Position numbers and translations under genes: made by a program
Assembly (NCBI RefSeq): GCF_964340395.1
Contig: NC_135560.1
Location: 4,612,998 to 4,662,997 of the forward strand
From: Glandiceps talaboti
Lineage: Eukaryota > Hemichordata > Enteropneusta > Spengelidae
Length of the DNA stretch: 50,000 bases
Direction: 5' to 3'
Notes under the pieces: model-generated
What the model saw: the letters and a program-made list of their open reading frames with translations, nothing else
What the model was told of the DNA's origin: nothing
Databases searched by the model: none
Shown here: piece by piece, positions 1-11,860 of the stretch
Layout of the letters: each line of letters begins with the position of its first letter
How positions within the stretch are numbered: position 1 is the first letter of the stretch

Positions 1-960
1 TATATATATGTAATTACAATCTAGACAAAATGGTTTTGTTTACATTACGAGGAATATGCCATGTTTTTATATGTCATTATGTCATTATGGACTGGTATAA
101 GGTTGTTAGGAATAATGACAATCTTAATTTAACAACTATAGTTCAATTGGAGAACAAATTATCTGGGGAAACCGAAATTTAAATGTTGGTTAAAAGTCTG
201 TGTTGTTTTTCAAAGAATGGATTGAGTATTCACATATCAGACCTATTCAATAATGGTAGTTTTATCAGATACAGTACTCTACTGGAGAAATTGAAATGTA
301 AGAGAAACTGGATTGTACAATATATAGAAGTAAAAAAAGCAGTCCTCAAAACTTGGTACAGGATTATGTGTGAAGTTAGCAATAAGATTTATATAAGATT
401 TGGTAGGATACAGCTAAGAAAAAGAGCTTTCAACGGAGAATACAGAGACACTTTTGATTTTGCATGTAAAGATTTTTACTGGAACATAGTGAGTAATAGC
501 GGTGTTAAAACGTATGCTCCTAAGATTTGGGAAACGGTTTGTAACTGGAAGAAAATATGGGTAGAAAAAATTAAATGTATGCCAGTTAAAAAAATAGCAC
601 AATTTAATTATTTAATATACAACAAAATCCCAAAGAAAATTTGTTTAAATGGAAAATAATGAGTAATCAATTCTGTGAGATTTGTGAAAATATTGAAGAC
701 AGTAAACATTTTCTTTATGAATGTAAAGTTGTAAAGCAGTTCTGGAGAAAATGTATAAATATAATCAATCAATTGTACAGAATGAACGTACGGCTGCTGT
801 GGAAGCATATTGTGTATGGATACAGAATATATTGTAAGACTTTCGATGTATTTAATTTAATTTAATCTTGATGGTGGCGACTTTTGCCATGTATAAAGTG
901 AGAACTTTGGAAAGAAGAGATATTGAACAAATAATAAGAGAATAAATATTTGATATAAAT
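1..960 (+). mobile_element. LINE ORF2 C-terminal relic (L1/Tx1-like), frameshifted
   Basis: This is the last part of a non-LTR retrotransposon ORF2. The frame at 183-659 ends with a stop; the frame opening at 641 continues the same protein to 865. The join reads through KICLNGK into an SNQFCEIC...HFLYEC stretch, a CxxC...HxxxxC pattern. That pattern matches the zinc-binding segment found at the C-terminus of L1/Tx1-type reverse transcriptases, where it is thought to help nucleic-acid binding. The upstream residues (KTWYRIMCEV, KIWETVCNWKKIW) are also typical of this region. A frameshift near 650 shows it is dead. AT-rich sequence with AATAAA-like motifs follows to about 960. The 5' part lies outside the window. 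The LINE call is firm; the clade is inferred. Confidence 0.6.
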
Positions 961-2606
961 TATAATAAGTAGAACAAAATGTTGAAAGAGTTTACTAATG
1001 CTTTGTGAGCTACACGATGTATATATTCTTTCAAAGGGATATAAATAAAAGTTGACTTTTGAAAAAAATATATATATTGTAAAAATAATGACACAAGTTG
1101 AACTTTTTGAGCGTAGAGGTTAAAGGGATACAAAATGGAAGGGTTTTGTTGCGTAGATTTCGATTGGATTCCCCTTTACTATTGTTTATGTTCATCATCA
1201 TTCTTTGTAAATGTGCTTCCTACCCTCTCCTGGTCTTGTGGAAGATAAAATGAAGTGTAAGCTTTCTTGTCTGGATTTTGTTATTTTTTTTACATACCCA
1301 CCCTATACCATTTTTCTGTTATACAGGTCTTGAAGCAGTAAACATGACGACGTGTGACATTTCTTGCTTGGAATTTGTTTGTCTCTCTGTTTTTAATGTT
1401 TCAACCGTGTCTCTCTTTTGCTAAAACGGCAAAAACCACCTTAGATTGCAGATATATATTACTATTGGCAGTAGGAAGAGTAAATAACCTATTATCGAAA
1501 AATTGAGTGACAAATTTTACTGCGTGATATGTATCTGTTAACGGCATCTTTGATATTCAGTGGGAACAGCTTGTCACAGTGATATTCTGAAGAAAATCTC
1601 GATTAATGGGAACTGTTCAACAGCTATCTCTAGCTTTGTTAAGTCTGTTGAGTCTCTGCACACTGTTGCGGCTTGGTGAGGCTGAATGAAGGTAATTGAA
1701 GTAAAAGTCATGCAGGGAAAAATAATAAAAAGCGAACAATAAATGTGATCTCAAGGCTACCGTGCTACTCCATAAAGGTGTTTGCTTTGACCCTGCTAGG
1801 TTTTCACTAGCACTAGATACCACTCTCAATCATATTGATTGGATACCCAGTTTAAATGACAATGCTTCCATATTAACGTATGTACATTAATGTATATGTT
1901 TTTTTTCTTCAAGTATTAAATGTATTTTTTGTTGTTAGCACGTGTATTTTGTTGAACAAAGAGTGTTATTTCCAAACTAGAAAGTTCTCGTCTGAAAACC
2001 ATAGTTAAAGAGGAACAAAGGTGACGGCTTAGTTCGTTCTAGCTGCTTAGTCACGATAAACCATTTTCAACGTCTGAGAAATAAAATTATTCACATTAAT
2101 TATTTACACAAGCAACTAATCGCACATTGTTCATTCAAATACATGCCAATGTGACTAATCAATGTGATTATGTGAACGGATTTGGCACAAAATCACATCA
2201 GTTCTAGTCAAACCTGATATCATCGACCAACCAAATTCCATGGATAGCTCGCTTAACAGACAGACAAACAAACATGGTTAGTTAGCTTAACTTTGAGTAA
2301 AGATAGTTAATGTATGATATTTCCTGAGGGTTCGTTCCATTCGGTTTCACTCTCTATTCAATTGTGCCATGTAATCATCGACCATATCGAGTATTTATAC
2401 CCAGAATGCTTCAAGCGTGTGAAAGGTATATAAATGTCTACAATAAAACCACATTTGCTATACCAACCTTTAATTAAGATAAGCTGATAGTAGTTATACG
2501 TGGCATATACGTTACAGTAATAGTCGTAATTTGTTAAAAGTCTGCATACATTGATACCCATGACTAAATGCAGGTCTCTGCATACTTACTTGTAGTGCCA
2601 CCTTTA
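961..2606. other. Non-coding stretch, nothing recognised
   Basis: Only short, unconvincing open frames occur here (for example 1617-1829 and 2358-2561 on the minus strand). None shows a family motif, signal peptide or splice-consistent extension. No RNA gene or long repeat was seen. Confidence 0.5.
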
Positions 2607-3210
2607 GGGACTGGACAAAAATTACGGGGGGGGGGCAATGTTTTTCAAAAGACCGAGGTATGAAAAATATAGACCCCCCTCTACCATGCATGAAAAAGTG
2701 ACCCCCCCCCTCGACAAATTCTTATGAGTTCACAAATACAATTCTACACACTAAGTTTTCCTGAAACTGTGTCTTCACTGTAAAACATAGTACTGTCAGT
2801 AGTAATAAAGGGAAGGGAACTCCAAACACCATCGATATTAAATAAGTGTATGGCATTGCGTTTATGAAGTTTATTATTATACCAAACAAAATAATCAAGT
2901 TTGAACCAGCTTTGGAAAATGCTTCCATTTATAAACAATCTTGATCTATCAACCCATAGTTGGCTATGGTAAACGCAATGTCATACACTTATTTAATATT
3001 GATGGTGTTTGGAGTTCCCTTCCCTTTATTACTACTACACACACACTTTAGTTTTGAGTTCATAACAATTTTTTTTATTTGATTGACTACCAACACATTA
3101 TTGCATACAAATCAGTGACCCATCCCTAAATGCATGCACAAAAGACAGTGACCCCTAATCCCGTGCGCAAAGAATAGTGACCCAACCCCCCGTAATTTCT
3201 GTCCAGTCCC
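2607..3210. mobile_element. Foldback MITE with TTA target-site duplications
   Basis: The left end reads GGGACTGGACAAAAATTACG and the right end is its reverse complement with one change (A to G), followed on both sides by G/C runs. TTA flanks the element at 2604-2606 and again at 3211-3213, as expected of a 3-bp target-site duplication. Inside, 2800-2864 is repeated in inverted orientation at 2970-3034 with about two mismatches, giving a hairpin of about 65 bp with a loop of about 105 bp. Subterminal GTGACCC-type motifs occur at both ends. There is no transposase. TTA/TAA duplications and GGG-starting inverted ends fit PIF/Harbinger-type non-autonomous elements; that assignment is an inference. 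Confidence 0.75.
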
Positions 3211-3213
3211 TTA

Positions 3214-3826
3214 CCTACATTACATGTGGAGTTCAGTTCCTAAAGTGCAAAGAGAAAATTTTAAAAGCCGATAGCTGTATAGCGGGTGTACAATAGCTAT
3301 GGTAATTGCTGCCTGTGGCCTATGTTCCAAATATTGTTGATGATCGATTTGGTCGACCTTTCCAATTCATGAAAATGTCACGTTTTCGAAGTATGTTGTA
3401 CGATATCAACAATGTCGCAAGAAATGTATTTTTGCTCAGTAATTACTTCAGACCATGAACCTCTATAAACAAAAACCAATACTTAATCTTACACGGTGTG
3501 ATACAAGTAATCAGTCGGCAATGTCAACGTTTATGTCGATATAGAAACATCACCATGCATAAGGTTTTTGAGGGGTAGGGCTGAGAATTGCTCCTAGCCA
3601 ATTTTCATTCTATCATTTTATGCTGACGAATGCGCACACAACACCACACCCACACACAAATCCATTCAGGTGTGAGACTACCTGGGAGGGCTATGTTGCA
3701 CGCTTCATATCATGTCGCTGTGGAACTAAAAAGGCTATGCCAATCAGTCCACAGGTTATTCTGGAGTCACCCAGGTCCACCAACATAGCAACCGCCGGTT
3801 TCGTGTGAGCAATAGTCCATAATAGT
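3214..3826. other. Non-coding stretch, nothing recognised
   Basis: One short frame at 3620-3808 has no recognisable motif. No repeat or RNA gene was seen. Confidence 0.4.
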
Positions 3827-4275
3827 GCATAATTAACGATTTTCAGTAATTCGACCATCTCTCACGAATGCACGCTGCAAACTCAACAATTTTTTACACA
3901 CGGATGATAACAAAGTTCATCTATCATATATATATATATATAGATTGATAATTAACTTTTAGTTTTAATGACTCATTTGCATAATTAATGGTTTTTAGTA
4001 TTTAGGCTAAATCTTAAGAATGCAAGTTTCAAATTCTATATAATTTACTATATACATTAACCATAACAAAGCGCATAGCTTCTTAAAACCTTTGTGATGT
4101 GGCTTTTAGTTTTAATGCTCAATTGCATAATTAGTGATTTTCAGTACTTAGGCTATATCTTCAAAATGCATACTTCAAATTCTACATACTTTAAACAAAA
4201 CTAATCACACATGTTCTGTTGCATTCAGTAATTATTGTGTGTAGGAACGAAATCTAAAGTCACTTTGCCCTTACT
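3827..4275. repeat. Three degenerate tandem repeats, period about 150 bp
   Basis: Units begin at 3827, 3979 and 4125 with GCATAATTA, then GATTTTCAGTA-like, an AATGCA block and CAAATTCTA-like text. Spacing is 152 and 146 bp. Units 2 and 3 are closer to each other than to unit 1. A short (AT)n run (about 3927-3943) interrupts the first spacer. Confidence 0.65.
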
Positions 4276-4840
4276 GAAGGCTTTTAGTTTAAATCTGATT
4301 TTCTTTCTTTTGATTACTTGTGTTGACCTCGCTAGTTTGTTTATTTTCTGTACGTTTCCTGTACGAACAGTGAACTGTTTGACCCATATTATTCTTTATA
4401 GTTTTTTTCCAGGTACCTGAATTCTGAGTTACAAAGATTAACTTGCTTTATACTGCTTCACAATGTGTTTTTCAAGTACAGAACGCTAACCCAGTAAAGT
4501 GGGTTTATCAAAAATAAGCAAAACAATACCTATTTCTAATCCGTAAGGTCTTTATAAATAGCATGTAAGCTTTAATTTTCAGGTCGTACCAACACAGTTT
4601 TGTGCTTGATTAATTTGAATTGTAACCGTCGTATGCATCACCATGACTGTTTACTGTTTATTCACACAATTAAGTATTACACGTGATTATAACGTTTTGA
4701 TGGGGGTGTATTGCTCTTTCTGTTTTAGTCACATTTATGGCTGTATGCTGCACCCGTCAATTGCTGTGCTACACTGATATACAAGTGTCACACCCGCAAG
4801 CGCGTTTGAAATTCATATATTAATGATATAGACTCGATGT

Positions 4841-4853
4841 ATGTGTGTGTGTA

Positions 4854-4926
<73 letters not shown>
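4841..4926. repeat. (GT)n microsatellite
   Basis: An almost pure GT run with a few interruptions at its start. The open frame across it (M followed by CV repeats) is an artefact of the repeat. Confidence 0.95.
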
Positions 4927-4928
<2 letters not shown>

Positions 4929-5666
4929 ATCATTGTTCACGACATATACAGCAACCGATTGCTTTGCTGGATGGACTTATCACACCTGTCCACACGTTTT
5001 AAATACTTGCTTGTTCGAGTAGTTGAGGGACTATCGACTATTGTCGCATCTGTCGAACTTCTTTTATTTTTCCATACTTTAGTGCTGTGAACGTACAACT
5101 TACAAAAAAAACTTCGGCAATTTAGCAAAGGTTAGATGATTTCCAACTGTACATCCCCAAGTAGATTGTAGCCCTCAAGCAGACTCTTTATTGTAGGTAT
5201 TATTGTAAATTTAAGAAAAAAACATTACTAGATGAAGATTATTATCATGTCTATACATTTACCTTTATTAAAATGTGCAAATGAAATCAAGAAATGAATG
5301 AATGTTAAAGTAAATATCACTATTTCACCGCTTTGAACGTTTTCGCCACCTGCATTTATGTATGTTAGTCCTATGTAACCATCGCGTCGGCGCAACATTG
5401 ACAGTGTCACATCAACGGATAGAGGCAGTACGCGCGTTGTCGAGTTTGCAGACATGAGAGTGCATCAACGTGTGAATTGTGTCTCAAGTCACGTGACTTA
5501 CAGTTGTATACAGCATAATGGGCGTGGGCCAGGAATTCATAAATTATGTCTGTAAAAATAAAGTCTCTCAAAAACATCTCTCCGCAACAGACGGCATAGC
5601 TGGAGTCAACGAAAGACATAAATAACAGCAACCATATATCTGTAAGTGCCAACCAAACAGAAGAAT
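4927..5666. other. Upstream flank of the GPCR gene
   Basis: No coding motif was found. Several minus-strand frames (4937-5128, 5228-5455, 5407-5679) lack family features and are probably chance. The interval should hold the GPCR promoter and 5' UTR, but I see no convincing TATA box at a defined distance. Confidence 0.4.
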
Positions 5667-6608
5667 ATGAACACCACAAATTTCACCGTAGTTGCAGTTT
5701 TGAAGTCATTTCCAGTGTTGTGGAAGTTCACAGATGTTACACAGCTTGTCATAGGGATAATTGGTTTCATTGGAAACTCAGGTATCTGTATCGTCGTACC
5801 AAGCATTAAGTTTCTTCGAACGAAGTCGAACTACTTCATCGCCAGCCTAGCTTTTGCCGACTGTTTAGCATCAGTCTCTACCATCATCAAGATTGTTGTT
5901 ATACGATACCCTATCCCGTCAAATGTAATGCGTTCTCTTTACTGCAAGTTCATCTTGTCTGACTTCCTTTTCTGGACAACGGTAACATCATCTGTACTCC
6001 ATCTTCTTGTCATCACCATTGAGCGTTATTTTGCAATCGTATATCCGTTTAGGTACCAATTACACTTTACAACACCTAAGGCATTTGTTCTTATCGTGAT
6101 TTCGTGGTTGATAGCTTTCCTTGCCAATACATTCGCTCCCATTATCTACGAGTTCGTTGGCGACTCTTGTGTTATGGTGTGGCCCAGCCTGGCGTACATG
6201 CAATTCAGTGGTGTGGCAATATTTCTAACCACTTACTTTGTACCCATTTTATTAACATGTTATGCTTACAACGCCATGTTCAAACAAATCAACGTTGTAA
6301 ATGCCACTTCTCAAATACCCGTCGATGTGGAAAAAGTTCGAGCACGTCGTAACCTTCTGAAGATGTTGAGTGTGGTTGTCGCTGCCTTCTTCATCTGCTG
6401 GACTCCAAATCAGTGGATCTTTTTCGCCGCCAATTGTGGTGCACCTATTGATTTCGAATCCTGGTACTACGAAGGTTCTGCTCTGTTCGCCATAACTAAT
6501 TCATGCATCAATCCATTTATCTACGCCTTCAGAAGTCGTCAGTTTCGGAGAGGCTTTCGGGTTCTTCTTTGCCGTGTATCCGCAGTAGATGTAGCAGGCA
6601 GTACATAA
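5667..6608 (+). CDS. Class A (rhodopsin-like) GPCR, orphan, peptide-receptor-like
   Basis: A seven-helix receptor of 313 residues in one exon, expected at the plasma membrane and coupling to G proteins. The N-terminus carries two N-glycosylation sequons (NTT, NFT). Landmarks in order: GN at 36-37 in TM1, LAFAD at 61-65 in TM2, C93 before TM3, ERY at 119-121 (in place of DRY), W147 in TM4, C168 in the second outer loop (likely bridged to C93), P193 in TM5, CWTP at 244-247 in TM6 and NPFIY at 282-286 in TM7, then a short basic tail. I start at ATG 5667 because it has A at -3; the upstream in-frame GTG at 5646 is not a normal animal start. The third inner loop is short, as in peptide receptors. 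Ligand unknown; subfamily not assigned. It stands alone. Confidence 0.88.
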   Translation: MNTTNFTVVAVLKSFPVLWKFTDVTQLVIGIIGFIGNSGICIVVPSIKFLRTKSNYFIASLAFADCLASVSTIIKIVVIRYPIPSNVMRSLYCKFILSDFLFWTTVTSSVLHLLVITIERYFAIVYPFRYQLHFTTPKAFVLIVISWLIAFLANTFAPIIYEFVGDSCVMVWPSLAYMQFSGVAIFLTTYFVPILLTCYAYNAMFKQINVVNATSQIPVDVEKVRARRNLLKMLSVVVAAFFICWTPNQWIFFAANCGAPIDFESWYYEGSALFAITNSCINPFIYAFRSRQFRRGFRVLLCRVSAVDVAGST

Positions 6609-9590
6609 ACTTATCTTACTCAACGAGTCAAATAATTAACTCGATGTCTGCTCACTTACGACGACAGAACACTTGTAGCATGCGTGCTAATGTTCTCTTT
6701 TTCACCCCAACTTCGGACTGTCGAATGTTTTGGTTTTTTGTCATGTGTATTATGTTTTTATAGCTATTATTAACTGTATGATTGTATTTATATTGTTTTT
6801 AAATACACTATGCGTAGTCCATATGTTTAGCTCAGTTTATACAAAATATGTAACATCTTAACGAATTGTTTTTTTTTTCTCTTTCAGTCTTATCACATTA
6901 AAAAGAGCAAATGCATAACATCTACAATTTCGTAAAAAAACAATTAAAATGTATTTTAATACTTTTATGCGACTGACGTCTTGCAAGAATATGCTACATA
7001 TGTTTACGTCACATTAGCGTTTCACAGAGAACTTTCATTTTCGTGACTTGATCAGCATACGCAATATTTGTGAATCATATATTTAGTGTAATACATTGAT
7101 AGCTGTACCTAGACAGTCGATATTATGATAGTTTCATTGTTAACCGGATAGCGTTGAGTATGTATGTTAGGTTTATTTCAATTACCTTCGGTGTTTTCGA
7201 ACTTTCGAATGATTATCTGGAGATTTATCTTATGTTTTCAAAGTAATATACTACAGTGGTGTCCTTCTCTGATAATCAAATCCTTACATTAAATTAAGGC
7301 ATTAAAAAAGTTACATTGATTTTAAATCAGCTCTCCGACGCCTATGGTTCAATTAACGCTTTACAGTATTTCAGTAAATTTCAGTAAAGTGAAATCTTAG
7401 TTAAGTAAAGTTCAGAGTTGACAATGTTTGTGTATACAGAATGTGTAATGTTTCACTTGTCATAATACATTATTATGACACTAACAAAACAAATAAATAT
7501 GTCTATATCTGAAAAGCAGAAAATTGTTTTTGAGAATCGCTTCCCTTGGGCGACAAAATAATTGTGTGTCTCCGATAACATGGTCTCAAAGAACGGGGAA
7601 TGTATAAGTAGATCGGGATTTTATTTTATTTTATTTTATTTTATCTTTTCTAGTTTTGAAAAATATTGTTTCGACCCAAAACAAAACGAAATATCGGTTA
7701 GAATATCCCTTTTGTGATAGTTTGATGAAATATGTATAGACATCACTGAGGAAAGAAAACAGGTGTGCATGAAGGTCAGTAAGACAAAGAATTTCTTATC
7801 TTTCGTTTTAAATGTTTTAAAGAATGCTTAGGGTCGGTGGCTTAAACTAGGATCGGTTGGGTTATCGGAAATACACACTTGTTTTCATTCTGCCTTTAGT
7901 CGTATTAGAAAAGATATGCTAGATGACAATATATTAATCCCAATATGGTGAAATTGACATGTACATGTAAAACTGGCCTTGATCATAAAACATACACTTC
8001 CCACTGTGTGACTAACGGATTTATTTCCCTTTCCATTTTGACCAGCAAGGTCAAAGTCAAACGTAGCGAAACTAACAGAAGGATCATATCTGATGAGTCA
8101 CGACTGATACTTGAATTACGTATTGTGTCTTTTCCCCCCAAAGCTTCTGTAAGAAAGTTAAGACTACACAAATGGTGGATGTTGCAACAAAAATAACAGC
8201 TATTCAGTAAAATATGAGCATCAAAAGCATTGAGATTTTCCAATGCGTATCATCGTAATGCCTGGATCCCCTCACACGTGAATAAACGTGAGCCGATTAG
8301 TTTCCAGGACGACCTAGGAAATATGCCTGTTTTGGACGAAAGTTCATATCCAACTTCTACACAATCGTTCAACCACCTTCGTAACTGTCAACACGACCAC
8401 CATTGCGATGAAGACAAATGAACCAGTTCATCAGCCAGGGTCGAATAGTCTGCGCGTGCCAAGAGTGTGGTGGTAATGCTTGTCAGCGTACATACGAATA
8501 CAATCCTCATTCCTGTATCGAATACTGACAACAGCATACCAGATTTAAACTGAATGCCTTCCGTAAGGAATTTCATGATTTATGCAAGAAATTTAGCTCT
8601 ATATCTGTGATTCGTCAAGTCCCAATTAAAGTTAGTTGTCGAAAATGTAGTTGAAATGCCGCCACGCCTCCTATTCTCAGCACAGGAAAGCTTGCCATCC
8701 TCGACTTCACTCAGCTTTCGTGATCCCCTACATACCCGGGATATGGCATGTGCGTGTTGAACTTCCTTCTGTCCCACCACGAGTTTACACATTCCTTTAA
8801 TCACTACGGGAAAATTGTCAAGATTTTGTTGAGTGGCGCCCCCCCCCCCCCACTGTACACTAATTATATAGAGGTCAATGTATAGGTCACCATGATTATT
8901 GATACATTGTCGCGAAATTTTCTTCGTAGACTAGGCGAGGCTTGGTCTATTTTCCATATTTTGACCACACACATTTGGGTATAAATTATTGATTATTACA
9001 CTTGATAAATATGTGAGAGTGTATTTATATCCTGAGATACAGAGCTAGATAAATGATTATGTACAAGCCTTGCAACAAACAGCGGTAGTTTGTTATCGAG
9101 AGAAATCGGAAAAGAACACGGTAAAAAGTAGACAGTTCGAGGTCAATATAATACTTCCTAAACTTCTAATCGAAAATCTAAAAAGACACGATTTCTCTTT
9201 ATTCATCTGCGCATTCGGGTGTGAAATTTGAAAATTATAAGACCATATTTGACGAAATTGAAACGATGATAAATATTTCACCTGTTTGTGAACTCAATCG
9301 TGATACAGACACACACAGAGACACACAGACTTCATCGCTATATTAAAACCTTCCTTACGGAAGGTAAAAATCACGAACTACGGAAAGAAAGCAAACACCA
9401 GCAACCCTATTTACTGATGCTGGTGTAGGGCCATCAGTGTGCGATATGAGAAGATTCCAATTTCGTTGCCATCTAACTCTAGACCAGAACAAGGTAGCAA
9501 GAATAGAAGAGGTCATCTATGTCACGTGATTCAGAAAAGCCATAATGGGATGAAGAGGGGGAACGAAGAGGGTTTACCACCCTTTGCCGC
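6609..9590. other. Downstream flank of the GPCR, mostly non-coding
   Basis: A long AT-rich interval. It holds a short (TTTTA)n run near 7618-7644, a minus-strand signal-peptide-like frame at 8388-8510, a CCTTCC/GGAAGG hairpin near 9351-9366, and an ACACCAGCA/TGCTGGTGT hairpin near 9393-9426. Frames at 7945-8196 and 8580-8804 show no family motif. No RNA gene was recognised. Confidence 0.4.
8388..8510 (-). CDS. Possible secreted-protein N-terminal exon (unrecognised)
   Basis: From an ATG at 8510 (reverse strand) the frame reads MRIVFVCTLTSITTTLLARA, which has the charged start and hydrophobic core of a signal peptide, then about 20 residues to a stop at 8388-8390. A different frame downstream continues with LRRWLNDC-like text, so this may be a decayed gene or chance. 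The larger frame from 8576 would add upstream residues. I do not recognise the protein. Confidence 0.18.
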   Translation of the reverse strand: MRIVFVCTLTSITTTLLARADYSTLADELVHLSSSQWWSC

Positions 9591-9740
9591 CTAGTCACAA
9601 TGACACCTTCGGTGCGGCAAACGTGAAGATGACGTCGCCCATACAACCAACTCAGCTGACACCGCTACACTCCACCCAAGAACCAGAGAGGAAAAGGAAG
9701 AAAAGGGACAAAACAGAGACAAAAAAAACAGACACAGACA

Positions 9741-9840
9741 GACAAACAAACAAACAAACAAACAAACAAACAAACAAACAAACAACAGCCACAAACAAAC
9801 AAACAAACAAACAAACAAACAAACAAACAAACAAACAAAC
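9741..9840. repeat. (CAAA)n microsatellite
   Basis: Two CAAA/ACAA runs separated by a short interruption at about 9784-9792. Frames on both strands across it (TNKQ or FVCL repeats) are artefacts. Confidence 0.95.
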
Positions 9841-10064
9841 AGAAAAGACATGCACAAGAAAACGAAAATACTGACCGAACTTTCAGCAGAGGGCGACACA
9901 AACGAATTTAACGAGATGGTGATGGCGCCCCTAACACTAGGAAAGAAATAACGTCTGAGAGAAAGAAGTATATATATTTGAAAGTTAAACATCATTTCAT
10001 GTTGTGTTCAGTTCATAGACTAGTATTACACTGTTTTAGAACTTTTGAATAATGCCCGCACCCA

Positions 10065-10096
10065 CCCAACCAACCAACCAACCAACCAACCAACCA
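10065..10096. repeat. (CAAC)n microsatellite
   Basis: About eight CCAA units. Confidence 0.9.
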
Positions 10097-11535
10097 GAAT
10101 ACTGTTTTATCAACCATACTTTTAGCGATCATTAGCGCCTTACTTCCCATCCAGGCACAAGTAATTTCTCGTAGCGCCAACAATATTCCCTGGAGAAGGC
10201 CATCCGTATATGGCCGAATCGGAAAATAAAGCTATTTTAATCCTTTCAAACCCATTACAATTATTTTCAAATCCATGTCTCCTCTCTGGTTCATCAATAT
10301 TGTAGTTGGACGGACGGTAGCTTTACTTTGACTCTTTTTTGTCTGGCGTATTTTTCTTTTACTTTTATTGGGCAGTCATACTTTCCCTTTCAGTTTTTTT
10401 TAACCGCCACATCTTTCTTTTATTTTTGGTTACCTATATTTGCTTTATTCTTTATAGTCGGGGACACAATAATATGATGTTTGTGGGGAGGGTGTCTGCA
10501 TTACTTTGCTTTCTTCTTTCTGGTGTACCTTTCTCTTCATACTTTGGTCTGCAGATCTCTGCAATATTATTAATTTCTTTTATATAATGTCAAGTTCACG
10601 TTTTATACCTACAACATGTAAAAAGTAGAGTTGTAGACGGTGTGAGGAACAAGACGGAAGAAATCGTGCCAGATGATGCTGGCACTATGAATCAAGGTTT
10701 CAAATTATACTTCAATTGTTTTAATAATGCTTTTGAGGATTTGATATCATAAAATAAGAAATCAAATTTGCTAATATGTGTAAAGTTAGTGTATAATTTG
10801 CATAGTTGCACCAGAAGTCGTGAGATGCCTCCTGGGGTTGAGAAGTAGTTTCTTTATTTATTGGCTAGAAGAGGCATGGCCAAAGAATTTGTTATCCGTT
10901 AGGAAGGAGGTAAGGTTGAGGCCGATCATGGACAGACTGAAATACTGCCACATCTCTCTCTCTGTTAATATGATACAAAAACTTTGCATACACTTAATGC
11001 GATAATTATAGGTTAGTAACTTGTAATAATAGTTAAGTTCTTTCAAATCAGGACATGTGCAAAAACAAAACATCATCACCATGACCATCACAATCATCAT
11101 CAGTAGAGGAAGTCATATTGCTGATCAAAGTATTCACAACCTGAAAATTAAAAGACTATGAAGGAATGATGCATTTAAATGTTTTACAATGATTTATTTT
11201 ATACTTGGAGAAAATCAGTAGGCAGTGGATCCCACAATTGAAGTCAGTTTGTCTTACTTTCACCAGCAAGTATTTGTTAGAGCTAGCGCTATTCACATAA
11301 ACTAAGAAGAAAAAAAATCACATTATTCCAGTTCTGTCTTTTCTTCACTGGCTACATACCCGATAAAAATTGAATACATTGTGTTATCAAAGAAAAGGCT
11401 AGAGAACCCACTTTACTCGTATCCTATTATGGAAATTGAGCTTATAATTGTAACATTGTTTAGGTCCTTTAGGAAAGAAGACCTTTTACAATCCTGACAA
11501 ATTATATGTACCAATACCACACTGATAATGTACAT
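10097..11535. other. Non-coding stretch, nothing recognised
   Basis: The hydrophobic frame at 10339-10587 is a translation of T-rich DNA and has no membrane-protein family signature. Frames at 10820-11005 and 10858-11100 show no motif. Confidence 0.4.
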
Positions 11536-11539
11536 TAAG

Positions 11540-11860
11540 CTAGATGGCTTCCTGCTCTCATCAGGGATATGTAGAGCAACGGCATCCTAGATTGGTAAAG
11601 GGGATGATTAATGGTAACTTTGTTATACACAAAGCTACCACAGATTACTCATCTTTGGCAATTGATCAAGCTAATGAACAGAATAATGCACTTATCAAAG
11701 GGATGGGGAGCTGTGGGTTTGATGGAGAAACCTTCAGCATTAGGAGATGGTGACAGAGCCAGAAGTGACCTGTGTTGTTTCCGAGTATGAAGCACTGAAA
11801 ACAACTCAAAAATCTTTGAAAAGTTTGATTCACCAAGAGCAATCTCCTACTCTACAAAGA
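11540..11860 (+). pseudogene. Transposon-encoded protein relic (AIDQA.EQNN family)
   Basis: Three frames in sequence give RWLPALIRDM, then SSLAIDQANEQNNALIKG, then VGLMEKPSAL and MVTEPEVTCVVSEYEAL. Together they match the pattern (WLPvhIRDM ... AIDQAhEQNNalVKG ... VGLtEnPsAlrRWMVagPE) that I associate with uncharacterised, repeatedly copied proteins in invertebrate genomes, probably transposon-borne. At least two frameshifts and an in-frame stop show decay. The family assignment is from memory of the motif, not a search. Confidence 0.45.

Noticed and set aside
5646-5666. Earlier in-frame start for the GPCR
   Set aside because: The codon at 5646 is GTG; the first ATG in frame is 5667 with a better context.
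9591-9995. Long frames on both strands across the CAAA array
   Set aside because: They translate a tetranucleotide repeat and have no other protein-like content.
10339-10587. Hydrophobic 82-codon frame
   Set aside because: Translation of T-rich DNA, no helix landmarks or family motif.
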